DNA of 5,493 nucleotides from Phycisphaerae bacterium (lineage in GTDB: Bacteria > Planctomycetota > Phycisphaerae > Phycisphaerales > SM1A02), in contig VGXJ01000132.1 in the NCBI GenBank assembly GCA_016873375.1, forward strand, positions 1 through 5,493, written 5' to 3'. Shown in pieces: positions 1-5,238 of this stretch; the first letter of the stretch is position 1, and the number at the start of each line of letters is the position of its first letter. Position numbers and translations under genes: made by a program. The notes below the pieces were generated by a model. The model was not told the DNA's origin, searched no databases, and saw only the letters and a list, made by a program, of their open reading frames with translations.

Positions 1-940
1 GGTTGTCGATGGCGCTTGTGATGACCAGATGCCCGCGGCGATCGCAGCCGCCCACGCCGATGTCGCAGAAGTTCGTGCGCTCGACGCCAGCCACGCTGGG
101 CCACGAACCCGCGGGCAGGACCCGCACGAACGCGCTGGCGTCGTAGCGATCCGCGAGCGCTTGGCGGCACGCGTGGATGGTGGCACCCGGCGCGAGATCC
201 GCATGGATCGTGGACAGGATGCCGCGGTCCCAGCAACCCAGATGCGGCGTGAACAGCACATCGGCCCCGGTTTCCTGCGCCATCTCGGGCTGGTGGCGGT
301 GCGAGAGTACGCCGTAGGGCTGCATCGAGACTTCGCAGAAGAGGCTCTTCACCGCGGCGGTCCGCCCAGCACCACTCACGCCGCTGCTGCTGTCGACGAT
401 CACGCGACCGGGCAGGACGAGCCCCGCATCGACCAACGGCCGCAGCGGAAGGATGACGCTGGTCGGGTAGCAGCCGGGCACGGCGATGAGTTGCGCGCCG
501 CTCAGTTCGCCCTGCCTGAGCTCAGCGAGGCCATAGACCGAGCGCGCGAGCAAGCCTGGGTGATGATGCTCGAAGCCGTAGTGCGCCGGGTAAAGCGCCG
601 GGTCGCGAAGGCGGAACGCTGCGGAGAGATCGAGCACGACAAGGCCCGCATCGAGCAGCACCGGCGTGAGGGCCTCGCTCGCTTCATGCGGCGTGCAGAG
701 AAAGACAGCCTTTGCGCCCGAGACGATGATGGACGCTGGATCGGCGGCTTCGATGGGAAGGTCGGCTACGCCGCGCAGGCGCGGATGCACGCTTGAGAGC
801 GATTCATCGCCCGCGCGAGAGCCCGAGCCGTAGACGCCGACGATCGACACCTCGGGGTGCGCGGCGAGCATGGCGACGAGCTCGGCTCCGCTGTAGCCAG
901 CAGCACCGACGACGGCAACGGGAAGGTTGGAGGTGGTCAT
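1..940 (-). CDS. argC: N-acetyl-gamma-glutamyl-phosphate reductase, 3' end outside window
   Basis: ArgC reduces N-acetyl-glutamyl phosphate to N-acetylglutamate semialdehyde with NADPH, the third step of arginine biosynthesis. From the ATG at 940-938, 313 codons are open without a stop to the window's left edge, so some 20-40 C-terminal residues should be missing. The N-terminus (MTTSNLPVAVVGAAGYSGAEL) has the NADP-binding GAAGYSGAE motif. The catalytic cysteine is C157 in PGCYPTS. HRHQPE (214-219) supplies the conserved active-site histidine region, and VERTNFCDIG (286-295) matches the family near the C-terminus. The visible end, LVITSAIDN, falls just where ArgC proteins usually continue into a second NADP-contacting segment. 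This sequence is the single-domain ArgC type, not a fusion, as far as can be seen. No SD precedes the start, and it lies 24 bases after argR, so translation may be coupled to it. Confidence 0.96.
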   Translation of the reverse strand, partial: MTTSNLPVAVVGAAGYSGAELVAMLAAHPEVSIVGVYGSGSRAGDESLSSVHPRLRGVADLPIEAADPASIIVSGAKAVFLCTPHEASEALTPVLLDAGLVVLDLSAAFRLRDPALYPAHYGFEHHHPGLLARSVYGLAELRQGELSGAQLIAVPGCYPTSVILPLRPLVDAGLVLPGRVIVDSSSGVSGAGRTAAVKSLFCEVSMQPYGVLSHRHQPEMAQETGADVLFTPHLGCWDRGILSTIHADLAPGATIHACRQALADRYDASAFVRVLPAGSWPSVAGVERTNFCDIGVGGCDRRGHLVITSAIDN

Positions 941-964
941 GGTGGTGGAAGCGCAGCCAGCCGC

Positions 965-1432
965 TCAGGCGGTGGCCTTGCGGCGGACAGGCGAGGCAGC
1001 GATGCTCAGCCGACGCACGAGTTCCTTGGCGTTCGATGGCGTGCGCGTGGCCACGAACACGCAGTCATCGCCGGCGATGGTGCCGACGATGCCGCGCATG
1101 CTTGAGCGATCGAGCTGGAGGGCCAGCGCGCTGGCTTGGCCGGGAGGCGTGTGGAGGACCACGAGGTTGCCGGCTTGCTCGACCCCGGCCAGAAGGCGCC
1201 GTGCTAGCGCATCGAGCGCATCGCCGGAGGGCTCAGGCGTGCCATCCTGCAGCTGGTAGCCGCCTGCACCCTTGAGGACGCCCAGCTCCGCAAGGTCCCG
1301 CGAGAGCGTGGCTTGCGTGGTGCGGATGCCCTGGGCGGCGAGCTCGCGCTGCAGTTCGTGCTGGCTGTGCAGCTCGGCACCGGCGATGAGGCGCGCGATG
1401 GCGCGATGGCGTTGGACCTTGGTGGCGACCAT
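965..1432 (-). CDS. argR: Arginine repressor ArgR
   Basis: ArgR is an arginine-sensing hexameric DNA-binding protein that represses arginine biosynthesis and often activates catabolism. The protein has 155 residues from the ATG, the normal family length. Residues about 5-60 form the winged helix-turn-helix, with the diagnostic TTQATLSRDLAELGV (recognition helix SRDL at 44-47). Residues about 85-148 form the oligomerisation and arginine-binding domain, with GNLVVLHTPPGQASALALQLD and the conserved GTIAGDD (117-123), whose aspartates contact arginine. An upstream GTG at 1456 would add eight residues (MCCIFIHP), but that stretch contains the likely -10 element, so the ATG at 1432 is preferred although it has no SD. 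argC starts 24 bases downstream, indicating a two-gene or longer arginine operon. The protein looks intact. Confidence 0.95.
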   Translation of the reverse strand: MVATKVQRHRAIARLIAGAELHSQHELQRELAAQGIRTTQATLSRDLAELGVLKGAGGYQLQDGTPEPSGDALDALARRLLAGVEQAGNLVVLHTPPGQASALALQLDRSSMRGIVGTIAGDDCVFVATRTPSNAKELVRRLSIAASPVRRKATA

Positions 1433-1442
1433 GGGGTGGATG

Positions 1443-1470
1443 AATATACAGCACACTGAATACTATGCAA
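1443..1470 (-). promoter_or_regulatory. Promoter of argR-argC, giving a near-leaderless mRNA
   Basis: The minus strand has TATATT (1448-1443; five of six matches to TATAAT) with TTGCAT (1470-1465; three of six matches to TTGACA) 16 bases upstream. This small AT-rich patch stands out in G+C-rich surroundings and lies just after the infC terminator. The -10 ends only ten bases before the argR ATG at 1432. Transcription should start zero to a few bases before the ATG, and there is no SD, so argR is probably translated from a leaderless or almost leaderless message. Confidence 0.6.
1457..1469 (-). promoter_or_regulatory. Candidate ArgR operator (ARG box-like)
   Basis: On the minus strand TGCAT-AGT-ATTCA resembles the ARG box TGAAT-N4-ATTCA, with nine of ten half-site bases matching but a spacer of three, not four. 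A second ATTCA half-site lies 16 bases downstream (1445-1441), overlapping the -10. The site overlaps the -35 and the promoter spacer, where a repressor would block RNA polymerase. Autorepression of argR and arginine control of argC are inferred from this position; the imperfect spacer keeps confidence low. Confidence 0.35.
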
Positions 1471-1481
1471 GGGCGTGCATG

Positions 1482-1507
1482 AAAAAACCGCGCGGATGGC
1501 GCGGTCT
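1482..1507 (-). terminator. Rho-independent terminator after infC
   Basis: On the minus strand ACCGCGC, a 5-base loop CATCC, and GCGCGGT form a perfect 7-base G+C-rich stem that runs straight into six T residues. Two further pairs (one G-U, one A-U) can extend the stem. It starts 23 bases after the infC stop and ends about 12 bases before the argR promoter. It separates the translation cluster from the arginine operon. Confidence 0.9.
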
Positions 1508-1529
1508 GGTTTGCGGGGCGAGCTTGGGG

Positions 1530-2222
1530 TCACTCCGCGCGATCGCCGTCGTCCTGAGCGTCGTCTTCGGCGCTCTCGGGTTCCTGTGGCGGAAGTTCCT
1601 TGGAGGCCTCGATCTTCTTGCCCTCAGCCGCCATCTTGCGCTTGTAGGTGTCGATCTTGGTGCGGTCGGGCGAAAGGATCGCCGACTGGCGGCGACCGGC
1701 CATGCGGGGGGCCATGTCGAGCCGCGCGACATCGAGCAGGGCATTGATCACCTGCTTGATGAGCTGATCGCCGATCTCGCGGTGGGCCAGTTCGCGCGCG
1801 CCGCGGAAGCTCTGCACGATCTGGACCTTGTTGCCTTCGATCAGGAACGCGCGAGCCTGGCGCACGCGCAGTTCGACGTCATGCACGCCGATCTTCATGC
1901 TGCGGCCGAGCCGGACTTCCTTGAGTTCGCCGCCCTTGGAATTCTGGCGGTTCTTCTTCTCGGTCTTGGCCTGCTCGTACTTGTACTTGCCGAAGTCCAT
2001 GATCTTGCAGACGGGCGGACGGACATCGGCGGCAATCTCGACGAGATCGAGGCCGGCTTCCTGCGCCATGCGCTTGGCCTCGTCGGTCTCGACGACACCG
2101 ATCATGGTGCCCTGCTCGTCGATCAGGCGGATCGGGCTGATCCGGATGCGGTCGTTGATGCGCGGGCCGGCGGGGGCGAAGTCGCGCTGGAAGGGGGGAC
2201 GGCGAGGCGGGAACTGGCTGAT
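1530..2222 (-). CDS. infC: Translation initiation factor IF-3, probable AUC start
   Basis: IF-3 binds the 30S subunit, keeps it apart from 50S, and checks the start codon and initiator tRNA. From the ATC the protein has 230 residues (E. coli: 180). A Pro/Arg-rich start of about 20 residues leads into the N-domain, beginning RINDRIR, with the family signature KIMDFGKYKYEQ (about 73-84). A Lys-rich linker and the C-domain follow, with FRGARELAHREIG (about 139-151) and a normal end near ILSPDRTK (about 189). A tail of some 40 residues, ending very acidic (EDDAQDDGD), extends beyond this. The start was chosen for AGGAG six bases upstream; a GTG at 2303 would add 27 residues unlike IF3. IF3 itself discriminates against non-AUG starts, so self-limitation of its own synthesis is likely by analogy with E. 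coli infC (AUU start). rpmI and rplT do not follow; an intrinsic terminator does. Confidence 0.9.
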   Translation of the reverse strand: MSQFPPRRPPFQRDFAPAGPRINDRIRISPIRLIDEQGTMIGVVETDEAKRMAQEAGLDLVEIAADVRPPVCKIMDFGKYKYEQAKTEKKNRQNSKGGELKEVRLGRSMKIGVHDVELRVRQARAFLIEGNKVQIVQSFRGARELAHREIGDQLIKQVINALLDVARLDMAPRMAGRRQSAILSPDRTKIDTYKRKMAAEGKKIEASKELPPQEPESAEDDAQDDGDRAE

Positions 2223-2228
2223 GGGAGG

Positions 2229-2233
2229 CTCCT
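2229..2233 (-). promoter_or_regulatory. Shine-Dalgarno sequence that sets the infC start at ATC
   Basis: The minus strand reads AGGAG, then six bases (CCTCCC), then ATC in the infC frame. This is the only strong SD near the expected N-terminus of IF3. No ATG in frame lies within a sensible distance, and the upstream GTG codons at 2303 and 2261 have no SD. The site therefore supports initiation at the rare codon AUC. Confidence 0.65.
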
Positions 2234-2236
2234 GGG

Positions 2237-2273
2237 TGTCAGCTCGGACGGTGATGGCCACGGCGCGCTGACA
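2237..2273 (-). repeat. Inverted repeat ending three bases before the infC SD
   Basis: TGTCAGC and GCTGACA form a perfect 7-base stem around a 23-base loop. Its 3' arm ends three bases upstream of AGGAG, so the stem, or a protein bound to it, could affect ribosome access to infC. Function is inferred from position only; no alternative structure masking the SD was worked out. Confidence 0.35.
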
Positions 2274-2282
2274 GCGACCGCG

Positions 2283-2298
2283 AACCTGATGACAGGTT
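2283..2298 (-). repeat. Small hairpin AACCTG/CAGGTT in the infC leader
   Basis: A perfect 6-base stem with a 4-base loop lies about 60 bases upstream of the proposed infC start. It is less G+C-rich than its surroundings. A palindromic protein site is an alternative reading. It has no T run and is unlikely to terminate transcription. Confidence 0.3.
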
Positions 2299-2330
2299 TC
2301 CACGAACTGGGTGGAGGATGTCCATGCTCG

Positions 2331-2359
2331 CTCGCGACGGCCTCATGGGAGGCCGCGAG
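2331..2359 (-). repeat. Large bulged hairpin in the infC leader
   Basis: CTCGC and GGCCTC pair with GCGAG and GAGGCC to make an 11-base-pair stem with one 3-base bulge and a 4-base loop. This is the strongest structure in the leader. No T run follows it, so it is not a standard intrinsic terminator. It lies about 110 bases upstream of the proposed infC start and may be part of a regulatory leader RNA. Confidence 0.4.
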
Positions 2360-2404
2360 TGGGGGATGTCATCATTCGGCGATGGTCCGCTGCATGGGAA
2401 GAAT

Positions 2405-2420
2405 GGCGCCACGCGGCGCC
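2405..2420 (-). repeat. GGCGCC hairpin in the thrS-infC gap
   Basis: Two copies of GGCGCC are separated by four bases and give a very stable 6-base stem with a tetraloop. On the minus strand ATTCTTCCC follows, which is only weakly T-rich. It could be a poor terminator for thrS or the first hairpin of the infC leader, since the candidate start of transcription lies at its edge. Confidence 0.35.
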
Positions 2421-2426
2421 TCGCGG

Positions 2427-2455
2427 ACACTAGCCCAAGATCAGGCCCGGCACAA
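2427..2455 (-). promoter_or_regulatory. Candidate sigma-70-like promoter for infC
   Basis: On the minus strand TTGTGC (2455-2450) and TAGTGT (2432-2427) are separated by 17 bases. Each matches the consensus at only three of six positions, but these include TTG and the TAxxxT frame, and the spacing is ideal. Transcription would begin near 2420, giving an infC leader of about 200 bases. The call is weak because such matches are common, and infC may also be read from upstream genes. Confidence 0.3.
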
Positions 2456-2549
2456 GCAGACGCCGTGAATTCGGCGGTTGAGGCAGGGGAAGCATGCCCG
2501 ATGCGCGGACCGGGGGAGGTCGTCGCGGACCGTCCCGACACCGCCTGCA

Positions 2550-4640
2550 TCAGGCCTGCCGCGCAGCGAACGACGCCTGCACCGAGCCCGGTGCGCCCGA
2601 GAGCAGCCGCCCATCCGCCTCGCGTGCGATGCCGTCGACGAAGGCATCGAAGGGCATCTCGCCGAGGTTGGCCTCGATCCCACGGGCACGGACGCTGACG
2701 GCACGGCTCTCGGCATCGCGCGGGCCGACCACGGCCATGTAGGGAATCTTCTCCTCGGCCGCGATCTTGATCTTGGCCTGCACGCGCTCGTTCGAATGGT
2801 CGGCCTCGGCGCGAATGCCACGCGCCTTGAGAGCGGCGCAGAGCTCGTCGGCGTAGGCGGCGCTCTTCTCCGAGATGGGCAGCACGCGCACCTGCTCGGG
2901 GCTCAGCCAGAGCGGGAAGGCCCCGGCGAAGTGCTCGATGAGGCAGCCGATGAATCGCTCCATGCTGCCGAAGGGCGCGCGGTGGATCATCACCGGTCGA
3001 TGGGGCTGGTTGTCGGCACCCGCGTAGGAGAGATCGAAGCGAATCGGCAGGTTGTAGTCGACCTGCACGGTGCCGAGCTGCCATGAGCGGCCGATCACGT
3101 CCTTGACGACGAAGTCGATCTTGGGCCCGTAGAAGGCGGCTTCGCCGGGCTCTTCGCTGAACGGCACGCCGAGCGATCGGGCCGCATCGCGGCAGGCTTG
3201 CTCGGCCTTGTCCCAGTTCGCCGGATCGCCGACATACTTCGCGCTGTCGGGATCGCGCAGGCCCACGCGCACGCGGTACTCGTTCATGCCCAGCGTGGCG
3301 AAGATGATCTTCACGAGCGACAGGCAGCCGAGCACTTCCTGCGCCACCTGGTCTTCGCGCACGAAGAGGTGCGCATCGTCCTGCGTGAAGCCGCGCACAC
3401 GCGTCATGCCGCCGATCTCGCCGGACTGCTCCCAGCGGTAGACCGTTCCGAACTCCGCCAGGCGCACGGGCAGGTCGCGGTAGCTGTGCGGAGCGCTCGC
3501 GAAGATGCGGATGTGGTGCGGGCAGTTCATCGGCTTGAGCATGTAGCCGTCGACCTCGCCCTTGGCCATGCGGTTGCTCAGGTCTGCGCAGCTGCAGCCT
3601 TCGGCGGCCAGGCGCGCCATCTCGTCATGCTCGACGATCGGTGGGTACTGGCTCTCGCGGTAGTAGGGGAAGTGGCCGCTCGTGCGGTAAAGGTCAAGCT
3701 TGCCGATGTGCGGCGTGTAGACCTGCTGGTAGCCCTGCTTGCGCAGCTCCGCCCCGATGAAGTTCTGCAACTCGTTGCGGATGATTGAGCCCTTCGGCGT
3801 CCAGAGGATCAGTCCCTGGCCGACCATCTCGTCAATGTGGAAGAGCCGCAGCTGCTTGCCGAGCACGCGGTGGTCGCGCTTGCGCGCTTCCTCAAGCTGC
3901 ACCATGTGGGCATCGAGCTCGGCCTTCGTGGCGAAGGCTGTGCCGTAGACGCGCGTGAGTCGGTCGCTGGTCTCGTCGCCCTTCCAGTAGCTGCTGGCAA
4001 GGCTCATGACCTTGAAGGCTCCGATGCGACCGGTGCTGGGCACATGCGGCCCGCGGCAAAGGTCTTCCCAGTCCTTGCCGGGAGTGCCGGTGGCGTACCA
4101 GCTCAGCGTGGTGCTGCCGGCTTCGGCGGCGCGTTCGGCGTTGTCGAGCTTGTACTTGCTGCCCTCACCGCGAAGCTTGGCCATGCCTTCGGCGAGCGGC
4201 AGGTCATAGCGCGTGAAGCGCCGGTCCTCGCCCACGATCTTCGCCATCTCGGCTTCGATGCGCGCGAAGTCATCGGCGCTCGGCACCTTGCCGTCGGGGA
4301 AGGCCATGTCGTAGTAAAAGCCCGTCTCGAGCGGCGGCCCGTAGACGAGCCGCACGCTGGGGAAGAGCCGCTGGATCGCTTCGGCCATCACGTGTGCTGC
4401 GCTGTGGCGAAGGAGCGCCAGGGCTTCGGCATCGACGCCTCCTTCGCGGCGCTTCATGGTGACGATCGCCAGTGCGCAGTCGCGGTCGAGCGTGGCGGCG
4501 AGGTCGGTGAGGGTGCCGTCGACCTTGGCGCCGAGTGCAGCCTTGGCGAGGCCGGCGCCGATGTCGGCGGCGACCTGCGCTGCGGTCACGGGGGTTTCGT
4601 AGGACTTGACGGTGCCGTCAGGAAGCGTGATGCGAGGCAT
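2550..4640 (-). CDS. thrS: Threonine--tRNA ligase (ThrRS), class II
   Basis: ThrRS charges tRNA-Thr with threonine using ATP and edits mischarged Ser-tRNA-Thr. It is 696 residues; E. coli ThrRS has 642. Domains in order: TGS (about 1-63); editing domain with HSAAH (H79, H83) and CRGPH (C195, H199), the four editing-site residues; class II core with motif 2 around YRWEQSG (R402) and RVRGFTQDDAHLF, and motif 3 HRAPFGSMERFIG (R562); anticodon-binding domain (about 584-675). The catalytic zinc ligands are C373 (MNCPHH), H424 and H553, so the enzyme should be active and proofreading. Between SGHF (321-324) and MNCPHH there are about 25 more residues than in E. coli, including a CSC at 349-351. A short Ser/Ala-rich tail ends the protein. 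The ATG gives the usual TGS opening (MPRITLPDGT), although no SD is visible upstream. It lies 30 bases after nrdR. Confidence 0.98.
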   Translation of the reverse strand: MPRITLPDGTVKSYETPVTAAQVAADIGAGLAKAALGAKVDGTLTDLAATLDRDCALAIVTMKRREGGVDAEALALLRHSAAHVMAEAIQRLFPSVRLVYGPPLETGFYYDMAFPDGKVPSADDFARIEAEMAKIVGEDRRFTRYDLPLAEGMAKLRGEGSKYKLDNAERAAEAGSTTLSWYATGTPGKDWEDLCRGPHVPSTGRIGAFKVMSLASSYWKGDETSDRLTRVYGTAFATKAELDAHMVQLEEARKRDHRVLGKQLRLFHIDEMVGQGLILWTPKGSIIRNELQNFIGAELRKQGYQQVYTPHIGKLDLYRTSGHFPYYRESQYPPIVEHDEMARLAAEGCSCADLSNRMAKGEVDGYMLKPMNCPHHIRIFASAPHSYRDLPVRLAEFGTVYRWEQSGEIGGMTRVRGFTQDDAHLFVREDQVAQEVLGCLSLVKIIFATLGMNEYRVRVGLRDPDSAKYVGDPANWDKAEQACRDAARSLGVPFSEEPGEAAFYGPKIDFVVKDVIGRSWQLGTVQVDYNLPIRFDLSYAGADNQPHRPVMIHRAPFGSMERFIGCLIEHFAGAFPLWLSPEQVRVLPISEKSAAYADELCAALKARGIRAEADHSNERVQAKIKIAAEEKIPYMAVVGPRDAESRAVSVRARGIEANLGEMPFDAFVDGIAREADGRLLSGAPGSVQASFAARQA

Positions 4641-4670
4641 GGGGGCGGAAGGTACCGCGCCACGGCGGGA

Positions 4671-5183
4671 TCAGGACTTGGGCTTGCCTTCCCCGAAGAG
4701 CGTGGGGTGGTCGCCCACGGGCGGCCGTTCCTGGAGCGCCGTGATCTCCGCGGCAAAGTCCTCGACGGATCGGAAGGCGTAGTACACGCTCGCGTAGCGG
4801 ATGTACGCGACCGGGTCCACTTCGCGAAGCTTGACGGCGACGGAACGGCCGATCTCGGCGCTGTCCACTTCGCGAGCGAATCGCCGGTGCAGCTCGTCCT
4901 CGACCAGCGTGGCGATCCGTTCCATGATGGCGGCCTCGATGGGCCGCTTCGAGCACGCTTGCTGGATGCCGGCCAGCACGCGCTCGCCGTCGAAGGCCAC
5001 GCGGGAGCCATCGCGCTTGATCACCATGAGCCGCTCCGCGCGCTCGATGCGCTCGAAGGTCGTGAAGCGTCGGCCACAGGCCTTGCATTCACGGCGCCGC
5101 CGCACGGCGTCGCCCTCCTCGGCAGGGCGGCTGTCGACGACGTTCGTGTCTGGGGCGCCGCAGGCAGGATTGGGGCAGCGCAT
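4671..5183 (-). CDS. nrdR: Transcriptional repressor NrdR of ribonucleotide reductase genes
   Basis: NrdR is a nucleotide-sensing repressor that binds DNA upstream of ribonucleotide reductase operons and so matches dNTP supply to demand. The protein has 170 residues, normal or slightly long for the family. Residues 1-40 form the zinc ribbon, with cysteines at C3, C8, C33 and C36, followed by the conserved RRFTTFER. Residues about 50-140 form the ATP-cone, with VIKRDGSRVAF, a KRPIE segment and the hallmark YIRYASVYYAFRSVEDF. The first zinc knuckle is C-X4-C (CPNPAC) where E. coli NrdR has C-X2-C; the rest of the ribbon aligns without a gap, so two residues have been inserted. The ATG start is supported by GGGAGG seven bases upstream and by family alignment from the first residue. 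thrS follows after 30 bases. No ribonucleotide reductase gene is in view, so regulation acts in trans. Confidence 0.96.
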   Translation of the reverse strand: MRCPNPACGAPDTNVVDSRPAEEGDAVRRRRECKACGRRFTTFERIERAERLMVIKRDGSRVAFDGERVLAGIQQACSKRPIEAAIMERIATLVEDELHRRFAREVDSAEIGRSVAVKLREVDPVAYIRYASVYYAFRSVEDFAAEITALQERPPVGDHPTLFGEGKPKS

Positions 5184-5190
5184 GCTCAGG

Positions 5191-5196
5191 CCTCCC
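5191..5196 (-). promoter_or_regulatory. Ribosome binding site of nrdR
   Basis: The minus strand reads GGGAGG, seven bases before the nrdR ATG. This is a good Shine-Dalgarno match with good spacing and fixes the nrdR start. It also shows that the organism uses SD sequences, although the neighbouring thrS and argC have none that I can see. Confidence 0.75.
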
Positions 5197-5208
5197 GGCG
5201 GTGGATGG

Positions 5209-5231
5209 GCGGATGGTCAATCGGCATCCGC
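5209..5231 (-). repeat. Inverted repeat between frr and nrdR
   Basis: A perfect 7-base inverted repeat (GCGGATG / CATCCGC) with a 9-base loop lies in the 55-base gap between the frr stop and the nrdR start. No run of T follows it on the minus strand, so it does not look like a Rho-independent terminator. It could be an RNA processing or stabilising hairpin, a protein site, or chance in G+C-rich DNA. It bears no resemblance to the known AT-rich NrdR boxes. Confidence 0.3.
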
Positions 5232-5238
5232 ATGGCGC

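Larger units (their letters stand above)
2223..2549 (-). other. Non-coding region between thrS and infC; probable long infC leader
   Basis: About 330 bases separate the thrS stop from the proposed infC start. I find no convincing gene here. The stretch contains a candidate promoter, four inverted repeats and a strong SD directly before infC, so it is best read as intergenic DNA plus a structured 5' untranslated region of about 200 bases. An in-frame GTG at 2303 could extend infC by 27 codons, but it has no SD and the extra residues do not resemble an IF3 N-terminus. Short reading frames in the leader (for example an ATG with nine codons ending inside the large hairpin) also lack an SD. Confidence 0.6.

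Noticed and set aside
29..796. A 255-codon open frame on the plus strand at the left edge
   Set aside because: It is the shadow of argC, whose product matches ArgC motifs throughout in the opposite direction.
2220..2303. A 27-residue N-terminal extension of IF3 from the GTG at 2303
   Set aside because: No SD precedes the GTG, the residues do not resemble IF3, and the segment contains inverted repeats and the SD that fits the ATC start.
2239..2376. Short leader reading frames before infC (nine codons from an ATG, and 35 codons ending just before the SD)
   Set aside because: Neither has an SD, and the peptides show no run of a single amino acid that would suggest an attenuator.
1272..2468. 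A 398-codon open frame on the plus strand, antisense to infC and argR
   Set aside because: It crosses the intrinsic terminator, the argR promoter and the whole infC gene on the other strand, and the product resembles no known family.
2239..3084. A 281-codon minus-strand frame spanning the end of thrS and the thrS-infC gap
   Set aside because: It overlaps the anticodon-binding domain of thrS in another frame and has Arg/Pro-rich composition typical of an out-of-frame reading.
5209..5231. The frr-nrdR hairpin as an intrinsic terminator
   Set aside because: No T run follows it on the minus strand and the next gene starts only about 25 bases later.
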